A stretch of DNA of 36,015 bases from a virus, in the IMG/VR virus record IMGVR_UViG_3300013108_000408, positions 1 to 36,015 of that record. One strand, written 5' to 3'. Below the pieces are notes generated by a model. The model was not told the origin of the DNA. It was given only the letters and a program-made list of their open reading frames with translations, and did no database searches. Positions within the stretch are counted from its first letter, which is position 1. Each line of letters begins with the position of its first letter. This document shows, one piece after another, positions 12,708 through 21,024 of this stretch. Made by a program: the position numbers and the translations under genes.

Positions 12708-13592
12708 ATGTTAGATTTAAGTAAAAGTCAAGAATTAAGTAAAGATGAGTTAAGAGAAATCGCTCCAAGTATTTTCTCAACTAAGCCTTCTCCTGAGGTA
12801 TCAAAGAAATATTCACATATTCCAACTGATAAATTGATTGATGATATGAAATTATTAGGATGGAAAGCTATTGATGCTAAAGAAGTTAATGCTAGAACAA
12901 AAGGTACTAAAGGTTTCCAAAAACACCTTGTAGTATTTAGAAATCCTGATATCGTAATTAATCATAATCCAAATGGTTTAAAGAGAGATACTAGTTCTCC
13001 TACAGGATGGAGAAATTCAGATGGTACTTTCGGTAAGAAAAATAGTGTTGATACTGTTTTTCCACAAATTCTATTAACTAATTCACATGATGGTAAAAAT
13101 GCATTTACCTTTACTGCTGGTTTATTTAGAATGATTTGTGAAAATGGTTTAGTTATTTCAACTAATGAATTTGAGAAAGTTTCAATTAGACATATGGGAT
13201 ATGATTTTGAGGAACTACAAAAGCAAATTAATGAGATGGTTGAGCAATTACCATTAACTGTTGAATCAATGAATAAAATGATTGACACTAAAATGGAGCA
13301 AAAAGCAATTGTTGATTTTGCTAAAGATATGCTTGCAGTTAGATTCCCAGAAGAGGAATTAAGAAGAATTACTATTGATATGGATGAGTTTATTACTCCA
13401 GTTAGACCAGAAGATAATGGTGATGATTTATGGAGTGTATTTAATGTAATCCAAGAAAAAATCATTGAAGGTGATTTTGAATATACTGTAGGTTCTAAAC
13501 ATAGAAAAGCTAGACAAATCAAGAACTTTAAACAAGATATGGATTTGAATAGTAAGATGTTTGATGTTGCACTTCAATATGTTAATGCATAA
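12708..13592 (+). CDS. DUF932-like phage protein
   Basis: This 294-residue protein matches the DUF932 (phage/plasmid-like) family. Its signature is a strand pair with the phrase ILLTNSHDGKNAFTFTAGLF followed by RMICENGLVIS. Around it are a basic/aromatic N-terminal domain and a helical C-terminal half (MVEQLPLTVESMNKMIDTKM and onward). The family is widespread on phages and plasmids; its biochemical role is not established. A strong host-type promoter precedes it and it overlaps the lipoprotein gene (TAATG), so it is likely an early, abundant product. DNA-binding or anti-host functions are guesses. Confidence 0.75.
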   Translation: MLDLSKSQELSKDELREIAPSIFSTKPSPEVSKKYSHIPTDKLIDDMKLLGWKAIDAKEVNARTKGTKGFQKHLVVFRNPDIVINHNPNGLKRDTSSPTGWRNSDGTFGKKNSVDTVFPQILLTNSHDGKNAFTFTAGLFRMICENGLVISTNEFEKVSIRHMGYDFEELQKQINEMVEQLPLTVESMNKMIDTKMEQKAIVDFAKDMLAVRFPEEELRRITIDMDEFITPVRPEDNGDDLWSVFNVIQEKIIEGDFEYTVGSKHRKARQIKNFKQDMDLNSKMFDVALQYVNA

Positions 13593-14239
13593 TGAGAGTA
13601 TTATTATTTACACTTGGAATAGGTTTTCTTCTTGCTAGTTGTAGCAAGGAGGAAATCGCTCCATACCCTTGTTTGGATGGAGATTGTAATGCTCGATTTT
13701 ATATTGATGAGCAAGTTCAACCTAATGCCTATCAAGATGATAATGGGTATTGGCATATTGAATTTTACGGACCAAAATATTTCACAATTAGAGGTGAATT
13801 AGATGAGTTAGCAGATCACTATGTTATTAATGGTGTTCCACTAATAGAAACACAATATGATTCTGACTATTGGGTAGTATTTGATAGTATTCAATTTACT
13901 GTACCTACCTACTCAGTATTAAGCTGGTTTACTAATGGTGATTATAATAATTTAATCCCTGTTGGTAATCAAACTTATACATTAACTGATTTAGCTCAGA
14001 TCCAACCACCACTTAATATAGCTGGTTATCAAATTCAAAAGAATTTTTGTTGGGAATGCCCATATGCTCCTTCATTGTTAGGGACTTATAGTAAATATAA
14101 TTATGAACCTAGACAACAATTTTATTTAGATAATGAAATGGTAGGTGATACTTTACAAGTATTTACTAAAGTATTATTTAATAATGATATTGGAGAAAAT
14201 GTAGTAATTGAAGATAAATTTGATATAATAGTACATTAA
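13592..14239 (+). CDS. surface-type lipoprotein
   Basis: This 215-residue protein begins with a lipoprotein signal (MRVLLFTLGIGFLLASC) with lipobox L14-A15-S16-C17. Right after the cysteine come S-K-E-E, resembling the acidic lipoprotein export signal that sends Bacteroidota lipoproteins to the cell surface. The mature part is beta-rich with many aromatic residues and a few cysteines (FCWECPYAP). No family recognised. A phage-encoded lipoprotein displayed during infection is a natural candidate for receptor masking or superinfection exclusion; this is inference. It is co-expressed with DUF932 (1-base overlap) and overlaps the next start similarly. Confidence 0.75.
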   Translation: MRVLLFTLGIGFLLASCSKEEIAPYPCLDGDCNARFYIDEQVQPNAYQDDNGYWHIEFYGPKYFTIRGELDELADHYVINGVPLIETQYDSDYWVVFDSIQFTVPTYSVLSWFTNGDYNNLIPVGNQTYTLTDLAQIQPPLNIAGYQIQKNFCWECPYAPSLLGTYSKYNYEPRQQFYLDNEMVGDTLQVFTKVLFNNDIGENVVIEDKFDIIVH

Positions 14240-14709
14240 TGGAAAGAATAACAGCAAAACAAGCGGAAGAATTTATACCATTAAAAGAAAATTATGGTAA
14301 TACAGATGTTGATAATGCATCATATTACACAATAACCCCTTCAGAAAAAGGTGATGGATGGGAAAGTGTAACATATTATACTGCTAAAAAGCGTGGTATT
14401 TATAATAAACAAGGGGAAGGTGATCAATGGGTTTATGTTTTAGAAAATGAAACACTACCAGGACTCCTAAAAATAGGATATACAAAATCAACCCCAGATG
14501 AAAGAGCTAAACAAATCTCTAACGCAACAGGTGTGCCACTTCCGTACAAAGTAGCATGGGCATACCGTTGTTTTAACGGCGAACTCTTAGAGGGCGAGGT
14601 ACACCATGCCTTAAAGAAATATCGTGTTAATAACCAAAGAGAGTTTTTTCAAATTAGCTTAAATGAAGCAAAAGAAACTATAGAAACAATAGGTAAAAAT
14701 TTTAAATAA
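14239..14709 (+). CDS. T5orf172/GIY-YIG-type nuclease domain protein
   Basis: This 156-residue protein has a C-terminal domain of about 80 residues matching the T5orf172/MUG113 branch of GIY-YIG nucleases: WVYVLENETLPGLLKIGYT (64-82), DERAKQIS with the catalytic-type Arg89, then LLEGEVHHALKKYRV with Glu120, and REFFQI. The N-terminal 60 residues are unassigned and may bind DNA. Members occur in many phages and may act on host DNA, as homing-like nucleases, or in repair. It overlaps the lipoprotein stop (TAATG). There is no intron or inserted-gene context to argue for homing. Confidence 0.75.
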   Translation: MERITAKQAEEFIPLKENYGNTDVDNASYYTITPSEKGDGWESVTYYTAKKRGIYNKQGEGDQWVYVLENETLPGLLKIGYTKSTPDERAKQISNATGVPLPYKVAWAYRCFNGELLEGEVHHALKKYRVNNQREFFQISLNEAKETIETIGKNFK

Positions 14710-14716
14710 ATAAATT

Positions 14717-14908
14717 ATGAGTAAAGAAAAAGACCCTAGAGTAGAAGCTATTAATGATTTAGTAGCAGTATCAACAATAATGGAAGATTATTGGAGATTT
14801 CATCCAGCAAACCCTAAACAAGAAAATGTTGTTGAGGAGTATGCAAAGTTAGAAGCTATCAAGGATAAGATAGAAGAGGACATAAAACAAATAGATGCTA
14901 ATAGTTAA
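14717..14908 (+). CDS. hypothetical helical protein, 63 aa
   Basis: A small acidic, wholly alpha-helical protein (VEAINDLVAVSTIMEDYWRF, then a second charged helix EEYAKLEAIKDKIEEDIKQI). It begins 7 bases after the GIY-YIG-type gene and overlaps the bS21 gene by 14 bases, so its translation should be coupled to bS21. No family recognised. Confidence 0.6.
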   Translation: MSKEKDPRVEAINDLVAVSTIMEDYWRFHPANPKQENVVEEYAKLEAIKDKIEEDIKQIDANS

Positions 14909-15092
14909 AGTTAAAAAAGGACAAAAAATTGAGCATGCTCTAAAGAAGTTAAAACGCAAATTTAGAGACGTGGGTACGCTTAAGGAAATTAGGAAACGTA
15001 AAGAATTCGTAAAACCTAGTGAGATTAAACGTAAACAAAAACAAAAAGCTCAATATATTCAAAAACTAAGGGACCAGGAAAGCAATAGCTAA
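14895..15092 (+). CDS. rpsU: ribosomal protein bS21 homologue
   Basis: This 65-residue, very basic protein reads as a complete bS21 of the Bacteroidota type. It has an N-terminal strand (MLIVKVKKGQKIEHALKKL), KRKFRDVGTLKEIRKRKEF, and the C-terminal VKPSEIKRKQKQKAQYIQKL. Length and these segments match chromosomal Bacteroidota bS21 as I remember it. bS21 sits beside the anti-Shine-Dalgarno region of 16S rRNA on the small subunit, so a phage version could bias initiation toward phage mRNAs. It overlaps the previous gene by 14 bases. A GAGGA lies too far upstream (14 bases from the ATG) to be a normal Shine-Dalgarno site. Confidence 0.9.
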   Translation: MLIVKVKKGQKIEHALKKLKRKFRDVGTLKEIRKRKEFVKPSEIKRKQKQKAQYIQKLRDQESNS

Positions 15093-15112
15093 TATGTATA
15101 ATCAAAACGATT

Positions 15113-15457
15113 ATGTATATTTACAACGCAAAATTAGATAGAGTAGTTGATGGAGATACTGTTGATGCTACTGTAGATTTAGGTTTTGACACCTGGAAAT
15201 TCATTAGAATAAGATTAGTTGGTATTAATACCCCAGAATCAAGAACAAGGGATTTAGAAGAAAAAGCTAGAGGATTAGCTGCTAAAGATTTTGTTGTTGA
15301 AATGATGAAAAAACACAATAATAAATTTATATTACACTCTCAAGGAGTTGGTAAGTACGGTAGATGTCTTGGTAATATATTTTTCGGTGATAAGAATTTA
15401 AATGATATGTTAATTACAGAGGGACACGCTGTAGAATATTTTGGTGGTAAAAGATGA
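15113..15457 (+). CDS. staphylococcal nuclease-like (SNase) endonuclease
   Basis: This 114-residue compact SNase/TNase OB-fold nuclease carries DGDTVDATVDLG at 13-24 and IRIRLVGINTPESR at 31-44, with catalytic Arg34 and Glu42. Then come EKARGLAAKDFV, GKYGRCLGNIFF with Arg84 and the C-terminal LNDMLITEGHAVEY. All three classical catalytic residues are present, so it should be an active, Ca-dependent DNA/RNA nuclease. No signal peptide, so it acts inside the cell, perhaps in host DNA breakdown. It is 20 bases after bS21 and overlaps the next gene by 4 bases. Confidence 0.9.
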   Translation: MYIYNAKLDRVVDGDTVDATVDLGFDTWKFIRIRLVGINTPESRTRDLEEKARGLAAKDFVVEMMKKHNNKFILHSQGVGKYGRCLGNIFFGDKNLNDMLITEGHAVEYFGGKR

Positions 15458-15906
15458 TAGATAAAGATAAGATGTTTTCCTTATTTGAGCAACCTGAAGG
15501 TAAAAAGGATGGTAAAGAGTTAGTTACATTTAGTAATTCTTTGTTAGATGAACCATTTACTAAGATAGGTATGTTTACTAAACTAATTATCAATCATAAT
15601 GTATTTCACCAAAAACTAGAAAAATTTTTAAAAGCAGAAAAACCTGATTATGATGTTCAAGAAGCAAGAAGAGCTTCTGAATTTACTGTATTTAATAGAG
15701 CGTGGCATTATATAAGTAAAATAGATTTAGAAGATAGAAATCATTTAGAGGCAATAATGGATTTTAAATCAAAGCCTTTTCTATTATCTTTAGATCAATC
15801 AATAGAGTATTTTCAAGGACCTGACATTGAGGAATATGAAAAATGCGCAAAGTTATTAGAAATAAAAAAGCTTAAAGAAGAAATTGAAAATCCCGTGACT
15901 ATCTAA
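15454..15906 (+). CDS. hypothetical helical protein, 150 aa
   Basis: A soluble, mostly alpha-helical, acidic protein. The N-terminus (MFSLFEQPEGKKDGKELVTF) is followed by helices IGMFTKLIINHNVFHQKL, RASEFTVFNRAWHYISKI and a charged C-terminal helix (EYEKCAKLLEIKKLKEEI). Its length and helical character would fit a small replication or recombination accessory protein, but no motif supports a specific call. It overlaps the nuclease gene in an ATGA junction and is followed by a terminator-like hairpin, marking the end of this operon. Confidence 0.6.
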   Translation: MIDKDKMFSLFEQPEGKKDGKELVTFSNSLLDEPFTKIGMFTKLIINHNVFHQKLEKFLKAEKPDYDVQEARRASEFTVFNRAWHYISKIDLEDRNHLEAIMDFKSKPFLLSLDQSIEYFQGPDIEEYEKCAKLLEIKKLKEEIENPVTI

Positions 15907-15916
15907 GATATTTTCG

Positions 15917-15941
15917 GTACCTTGGAGGTACAGGGTTTTTG
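15917..15941 (+). terminator. hairpin followed by T-run
   Basis: GTACC at 15917-15921 pairs with GGTAC at 15927-15931 around TTGGA, followed by AGG and GTTTTTG. The position, 11 bases after the stop of the preceding gene and before a 70-base gap, fits an intrinsic terminator. Confidence 0.5.
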
Positions 15942-16009
15942 AAAAAATGGGAATTGAAACAAAGGCACCCAGGGGATAGGGAAAATAGTTATAATTAAAA
16001 ACAATCGTT

Positions 16010-16786
16010 ATGAAATTAACAGCAGAACAAATCCAGACAAATTGGAAAGTATTCTTACAGAATATTGAAATACACATTACAGGTGATAGAAAAGATCTAT
16101 TACTAGATTTCTACAAAAAGTATGAAGATAGAATCATATTAATGCCAGCATCACATAAAAAAGAATATCACAATGCATTTCCAGGTGGTTATGTTGAGCA
16201 TGTAAATAGAGTAGTTCAAGCAGCTTTAGCTATGTCAGAATTATGGGACACGTTTGGAGCAGATACTCAAACTTACACTAAAGAAGAATTAGTATTTTCA
16301 GCTATTAATCACGATTTAGGAAAAATGGGTGATGAAGAAAATGAATCATATATCCCTCAGACAGATCAATGGAGAAAAGATAAATTAGGAGAAGATTATA
16401 TGCATAATAAAGCTATTCCATTTGCATCAGTACCAGATAGAGGATTATATTTATTACAATCACATGGTATCAAATATACATTTAATGAAATGTTAGCTAT
16501 TCAGACACATGATGGTTTATATGATGAAGCAAATACAAAATACTTAAAATCATTTATGCCTGAAACAAAACCTCGTACATGTTTACCATTTATATTGCAC
16601 CAAGCTGATATGATGGCTGCGAGAATTGAATTTGAAAGAGAATGGCTTCCAAAATTTTCTAAAAATAGCGTGGAGGGGCAAAAGAAGGCATTTACATTAA
16701 CGGATAACAATAAAAAGAGTACCAAATCTAAGGCACTTAATACAATTAAAAGCCCAGGTTTAAAAAACATGTTAGATAGTTTATAA
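16010..16786 (+). CDS. HD-domain phosphohydrolase
   Basis: This 258-residue protein has the HD metal-binding pattern: H64 in GGYVEHVNRVVQ, the H101-D102 pair in AINHDLGK, a His in LLQSHGIKYT and a further His-Asp in LAIQTHDGLYDE. Such enzymes hydrolyse phosphate esters, often nucleotides or cyclic nucleotides. Its size and layout suit a nucleotidase-type HD enzyme. The C-terminal 50 residues are basic and disordered-looking (LTDNNKKSTKSKALNTIK). About 45 bases upstream is a GGCACCCAGG element similar to the ACCCAGG shared by the promoters at 12269 and 12641, but no matching -7 box was found. Probable role: nucleotide pool or signalling-nucleotide control. Confidence 0.75.
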   Translation: MKLTAEQIQTNWKVFLQNIEIHITGDRKDLLLDFYKKYEDRIILMPASHKKEYHNAFPGGYVEHVNRVVQAALAMSELWDTFGADTQTYTKEELVFSAINHDLGKMGDEENESYIPQTDQWRKDKLGEDYMHNKAIPFASVPDRGLYLLQSHGIKYTFNEMLAIQTHDGLYDEANTKYLKSFMPETKPRTCLPFILHQADMMAARIEFEREWLPKFSKNSVEGQKKAFTLTDNNKKSTKSKALNTIKSPGLKNMLDSL

Positions 16787-17058
16787 TGGAAATAATCATA
16801 ATATCAGTATTGTCAGTATCAACAGTTGTTTTAGGTTTTACAACATGGAATTTACTTCGTAAAACTGAAAAGCAAGAAGATATTATTGTAAGATATGATG
16901 AATATTGCCAAGAATTTAGTAAACAAATAGAAAATGCAGATAAACGTCTAAAAAAGATTGACGAAAAGGGCATGTTTAAAAGTGATGATGAGATTGGTTG
17001 GTTTTTCAAACAAATAAAGGTAATACAAGATGGTATATCAAGGTTTAAAATCGACTAA
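16786..17058 (+). CDS. membrane-anchored coiled-coil protein, 90 aa
   Basis: An N-terminal hydrophobic helix (residues 2-22, IIIISVLSVSTVVLGFTTW) is followed by a charged coiled-coil region (RKTEKQEDIIVRYDEYCQEF and onward). The form resembles the minus-strand protein at 8842 but the sequences are not obviously alike. It begins in the stop of the HD gene and its stop overlaps the sigma factor start, so the three are translationally linked. Function unknown. Confidence 0.6.
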   Translation: MEIIIISVLSVSTVVLGFTTWNLLRKTEKQEDIIVRYDEYCQEFSKQIENADKRLKKIDEKGMFKSDDEIGWFFKQIKVIQDGISRFKID

Positions 17059-17765
17059 TGGTAAGAAAAAGAAGAAAGAAGAGTAAAAATTATTTTACTC
17101 AAGAGACGGAGGATGCTATAGTATTATACAATAATACAAAGGATCCTAAAGTCAGAAGTGACATATATCAAAGGGAAATTCATTATCCCTTCTTTAAGTT
17201 AACAGAGAATATAATTCATACTTTTAAATTTTACCATACAGAAGTAAGTAATTTAGAGCATTTACAACATGAAATAATTACTTTCTTATTATCCAAAATA
17301 CATTTATTTGATCCAACTCGAGGAGCAAAAGCATATTCTTATTTTGGTACTATTGTTAAAAGATGGTTAATATTATATAATACCAAAAATTATAATAAAA
17401 AAATCAAAAAAGTAGAAGTTGATGTTTTATTAGGAGATAAATCAACTCACACTTATGAACAAAGTGATTATACTAAAGAAAAAGACGAACTAAGTGAATA
17501 TATTGAATTATTCTTAGAATATACAACAGAAAATATATTTGAACTGTTCCCCAAGAAAAATGATGCTCAAATAGCAGATGCAATCTTAGAACTATTTAGA
17601 AAAAGAGAAACAATAGAAGTGTTTAATAAAAAAGCACTTTACATTTATATCCGTGAAATGGTTGATGTTAAAACACCTAAAATAACTAAAATAGCGGATA
17701 AACTTCACGATATATTCAAATCCAGATATGTTTTCTTTTTAGAAAACGGTTGGTGTAAGTTTTAA
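17058..17765 (+). CDS. gp55-like late-transcription sigma factor
   Basis: This 235-residue protein resembles the highly diverged late sigma factors (gp55 family) of marine T4-like phages. It has a basic N-terminus, then a helical region containing FKLTENIIHTFKFYHTE and LQHEIITFLLSKIHLFD. DPTRGAKAYSYFGTIVKRWL at 85-104 corresponds to sigma region 2 (core binding and -10 recognition). The C-terminal half (residues about 150-235) is unassigned and longer than in T4 gp55. It lies just upstream of the late structural operon and its promoter motif at 17782. Expected role: direct host RNA polymerase to ATATTTATAATAAA promoters, perhaps with a sliding clamp encoded elsewhere. Confidence 0.75.
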   Translation: MVRKRRKKSKNYFTQETEDAIVLYNNTKDPKVRSDIYQREIHYPFFKLTENIIHTFKFYHTEVSNLEHLQHEIITFLLSKIHLFDPTRGAKAYSYFGTIVKRWLILYNTKNYNKKIKKVEVDVLLGDKSTHTYEQSDYTKEKDELSEYIELFLEYTTENIFELFPKKNDAQIADAILELFRKRETIEVFNKKALYIYIREMVDVKTPKITKIADKLHDIFKSRYVFFLENGWCKF

Positions 17766-17781
17766 CACTTACTCTATATCC

Positions 17782-17795
17782 ATATTTATAATAAA
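17782..17795 (+). promoter_or_regulatory. phage late promoter motif
   Basis: ATATTTATAATAAA ends 6 bases before the ATG at 17802. It heads the long structural operon and follows directly after the late sigma factor gene. Confidence 0.75.
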
Positions 17796-17801
17796 AACAT
17801 T

Positions 17802-18155
17802 ATGGGAGCATTAGATAACGTAATATTTGGTAAGAAAAAATTCTCTGATATATTAAGTGAAATTTACGACAACCAAACAGAAAAGAAAAAACAAATTTCA
17901 GGATTAATTTCTGAATTAAAACCATTAATATCTGATATAGGTGATGCTACTTTAATTGTACCTCTCATTAAAGAATATTTAGAAATAGGTGTTCGTAATG
18001 ATGAGCAATTAATTAAAATGGCTACAATTATACAAAGAGTAGTTAATAATTCAAATACAGGTGATGATTTAGGTATATCTGAAGCTGAAAAAGAAGAATT
18101 ATTAGCTGAATTAGATAAATTAAACGCCGATTTTCCAGATAAAAAAGAAGAATAA
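17802..18155 (+). CDS. hypothetical late protein, 117 aa
   Basis: An acidic, alpha-helical protein. It starts GALDNVIFGKKKFSDILSEI, followed by long helices (TEKKKQISGLISELKPLI and VPLIKEYLEIGVRNDEQL) and a Glu/Lys-rich end. It is the first gene behind a late promoter and its stop overlaps the hub gene, so it is likely a virion or assembly factor, for example a tail/baseplate chaperone. No family recognised. Confidence 0.6.
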   Translation: MGALDNVIFGKKKFSDILSEIYDNQTEKKKQISGLISELKPLISDIGDATLIVPLIKEYLEIGVRNDEQLIKMATIIQRVVNNSNTGDDLGISEAEKEELLAELDKLNADFPDKKEE

Positions 18156-19462
18156 TGGCTAACAATCCGATCACATCACTATTTGCTGGGATCTCAGATA
18201 CTCTACAAGACGCAAGAGGTAATATTTTTACAGATAAAAATGATGAGGTAATTGCTGCTAGAGTTATAGATATATCTCTAAACAGTAATTCTACTATGTG
18301 GGATGAAGTAGGTCAATGGGCAGGAATTGGTACTATTAAGTTTCAATTAATGGATCAACCAACTCAAATATCAAATGCTACTAGAGATAATACAACTAAT
18401 ATAGCAAAACCTTTATTACCTAATAATAAAAATTATCCTTTAGTTAATGAAATAGTATTATTGTTTAAATTACCTAATACTCAAGAATCACAGTCTTCAA
18501 CACAAGTATCTTATTACTATATAAGTGCGATATCATTATGGAATGCTCCCCACCATAATGCTTATCCTGACATGTATACTAATGAAAATGGTAATTCTGC
18601 ACCTTCATATTTAAAAGATTACCTTCAGATTCAAACTGGTAATGTAAGGAGAACAACAGATGAACCAACAGAGTTAGATTTAAATGGTGCTAGTGGTGGA
18701 ACATTTAATGAAAAATCAAATATACATCCAATTTTACCTTTTGCAGGTGATAATATTATAGAAGGTAGATTTGGTAATAGTATTAGATTAGGAAATACAT
18801 CTAAAACAGGAGGTAACATAAAAAATAATTGGTCTAAATCAGGTAAAAATGGTGATCCTATTACTATATTAAGAAATGGTCAACCTGTATCTGCAAGTTC
18901 AGAAGGATGGATACCGATAACAGAGGATATAAACAATGATTTAGCATCAGTTTATTTAACATCTCAACAACAAATTCCAATAGAAGTAGCAGTTGCTAAT
19001 AGACCAGAATTTCAAGAATCTACAGTTCCTTTTTCTGATACAATTAAAAAAACACCTATATCACCTAAAGCATATAATGCACCTCAAATAGTTTTAAATT
19101 CAGGTAGATTATTATTTAATACAACAGCAGATAATATATTAATGTCATCACAAAAATCTATTGTGTTAGAATCATTAGAAGATTTAGCTATCAAATCTCA
19201 AATGAAAAATGTAAATATAATAGCTAATGAAGGAATTGTTAGTTTAGGTAAACAAAATGCTACTGAATCTGTAATATTAGGAGATAAATTTTTAGAACAA
19301 TTTGGAGCTTTAGTCCAAACTATAGATAATGTATTTAGTGCTTTAAAAGATGAACCACAAACACCAAATGCAGGTGCACAAGCACGTTTAGCATTGGATG
19401 TACTTAGACCTATAAAAGACATGATTGAATCTTTTAAATCCCAAAGAGTAAAAACATCATAA
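18155..19462 (+). CDS. baseplate hub/spike protein (gp5-like, no lysozyme domain)
   Basis: This 435-residue protein has an N-terminal OB-fold-like region (residues about 1-130, including DEVIAARVIDISLN and YPLVNEIVLLFKLPN) as in T4 gp5 and VgrG-type hubs. A Ser/Asn/Gly-rich middle includes HPILPFAGDNIIEGRFGNSI, the typical hub 'RFGNSIR' segment. The C-terminal part resembles a spike stalk (IVLNSGRLLFNTTADNIL and IVLESLEDLAIKSQ) ending in a helix. The lysozyme domain that separates these parts in T4 is absent. Predicted role: central hub and membrane-puncturing spike of the contractile tail. It is followed 1 base later by the membrane-spanning protein gene. Confidence 0.8.
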   Translation: MANNPITSLFAGISDTLQDARGNIFTDKNDEVIAARVIDISLNSNSTMWDEVGQWAGIGTIKFQLMDQPTQISNATRDNTTNIAKPLLPNNKNYPLVNEIVLLFKLPNTQESQSSTQVSYYYISAISLWNAPHHNAYPDMYTNENGNSAPSYLKDYLQIQTGNVRRTTDEPTELDLNGASGGTFNEKSNIHPILPFAGDNIIEGRFGNSIRLGNTSKTGGNIKNNWSKSGKNGDPITILRNGQPVSASSEGWIPITEDINNDLASVYLTSQQQIPIEVAVANRPEFQESTVPFSDTIKKTPISPKAYNAPQIVLNSGRLLFNTTADNILMSSQKSIVLESLEDLAIKSQMKNVNIIANEGIVSLGKQNATESVILGDKFLEQFGALVQTIDNVFSALKDEPQTPNAGAQARLALDVLRPIKDMIESFKSQRVKTS

Positions 19463-19463
19463 T

Positions 19464-21020
19464 ATGATAACACAGGGACAATTATCAAATACAATATCTC
19501 AACTCCAAGAAATGGATCTCCAAGAAACACTCTTGGCGGCTGGGAAACAGTATTTAGTCTCTGAAAAAGGAAAACCTTTATTAAGAAAAGTAGCACTACA
19601 ATCAGGAATAGAAGAAAATGTAGTTGATGAAATAATAGCAGATCCAAAACGAGCGGAACAAATAATAAAAGAAAATACTCCTGTAATATCAACATTTACA
19701 ACTAAAGGTAGGATATATAATAAATCAACAAACGAACCAGCAGCTGGTGTAATAGTAAAACCTCAATTAGCTCTATATCCTATGAAATTAGAGACTAAAA
19801 CAAGAAAGGTTAGAAAACCAGACCCAAGTGGTGAAAAAAATAAAATAACAGGTAAAGTAAAAAAGATAAAAGTTGAAGAAACATTTAAACAGTATGTTTG
19901 GGATAGCAAAGCAAAACCACCAGATATAAAAACTGATGAAAATGGAGAATATGAATTAAGATTTGGGGTGCCAACTTTACCTAATGATAATACTATATTA
20001 ATAAAACCTATAGTAATATATGAAAAAGAAGAATTTGCCCCAGATTATCAAACATTAATTACAGGTAATGGTGAGGTATTACAAGAATTACCTATTAAAG
20101 CTTTAATTAATATAGATGATGCAGCACAAGAAGCTATTAATAAGTTAAAATCAGAAGCTAATAAAGCAGCATTAAGAGTAAATAAATTAGTATTAAGTGT
20201 TGTAGAACGTAGTTTATTAGCTATAAAAGAACAAGTATTAAAATTTGCTTCTGTAATTCAAAATAAATTATTTCCTTTAGCTATTGGTTTAATGATTATA
20301 TTTGGTATAACAAAAGTAGCAGCAGCTAATGTAAGATCTGAAGTAGCTGAAGGTAGATGTCCAAGTGATGCTTTACTAAGAATGGCTATTAAAAGAAGAA
20401 ATTCAATTGTAAGACAAATAAACCAAATATGGGTTGTAATAATAGCAAACACAGCTTTAGCAGCTATATTCTTATACTTAACTAGCTTATTTAAATCAGG
20501 AAAAATACAAATAAGTGCAATAGGATTTCCAGTAGCAGTACCTCCTGGAGTAGGTGTACCTTATAGTTTAATTGCATTATTAGAAGATATAAAAGAAAAA
20601 TTTGAAATTTTACTTAACATAAATAAAGAACTTAGAAAAGCTCTTTTGATATCGTTAGTATTTTTAATAATTTCACTCATAATAATACTTAGGTATTTAA
20701 AGAAAATTGATGCTATGATTAACTCATGTGCAATACCTAGTGATTTAAGTATGGAAGAAATTAATGAAGAATTATTAGAACTACAACAAGCCGAAACTGA
20801 ACAAGGTACACCACCATTAAAAATAGTTAACGGTTTTACAATGAATGTAGTTGATGATACTGAGAATGAAGTTGATGGGTATTTTAGAAGATACGCAACA
20901 GCAAGCAACTCACAAGGTGTAGTACTTTTAAAAGGAGAACCATCATTTAGTGCAACAGATCAAATATTAATTGATGAGTTAGCATTTTATATAGTACAAA
21001 ACAATTTAAAAGCAGATTAA
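19464..21020 (+). CDS. tail-cluster protein with carboxypeptidase-regulatory-like and membrane-spanning domains
   Basis: This 518-residue protein has four parts: an N-terminal helical region (1-70), a beta-sandwich resembling carboxypeptidase-regulatory-like domains (about 75-215, with TKGRIYNKSTNEPAAGVIV and DENGEYELRFGVP), at least three hydrophobic segments (about 268-292, 322-343 and 392-412), and a soluble tail. Membrane helices are unusual for a gene inside a baseplate operon. It lies between the spike and gp25-like genes, suggesting it is packaged in the virion. An inner-membrane pore or tail-tip protein used during DNA entry is an attractive hypothesis; a tape-measure-related role is also possible. 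No homologue was recognised. Confidence 0.7.
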   Translation: MITQGQLSNTISQLQEMDLQETLLAAGKQYLVSEKGKPLLRKVALQSGIEENVVDEIIADPKRAEQIIKENTPVISTFTTKGRIYNKSTNEPAAGVIVKPQLALYPMKLETKTRKVRKPDPSGEKNKITGKVKKIKVEETFKQYVWDSKAKPPDIKTDENGEYELRFGVPTLPNDNTILIKPIVIYEKEEFAPDYQTLITGNGEVLQELPIKALINIDDAAQEAINKLKSEANKAALRVNKLVLSVVERSLLAIKEQVLKFASVIQNKLFPLAIGLMIIFGITKVAAANVRSEVAEGRCPSDALLRMAIKRRNSIVRQINQIWVVIIANTALAAIFLYLTSLFKSGKIQISAIGFPVAVPPGVGVPYSLIALLEDIKEKFEILLNINKELRKALLISLVFLIISLIIILRYLKKIDAMINSCAIPSDLSMEEINEELLELQQAETEQGTPPLKIVNGFTMNVVDDTENEVDGYFRRYATASNSQGVVLLKGEPSFSATDQILIDELAFYIVQNNLKAD

Positions 21021-21024
21021 TATA

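Noticed and set aside
12962-13522. 186-codon antisense ORF within the DUF932 gene
   Set aside because: Low-complexity Ser/Ile/Leu-rich translation is typical of the reverse strand of an AT-rich gene; the plus strand has a recognisable family.
15111-15119. TATATTTAC resembling the -7 box
   Set aside because: It lies at the start of the SNase coding sequence, and no TTGG occurs 19 bases upstream.
19198-19695. 165-codon antisense ORF over the hub gene and next gene
   Set aside because: Leu/Phe-rich shadow of two well-supported plus-strand genes; no independent start context.
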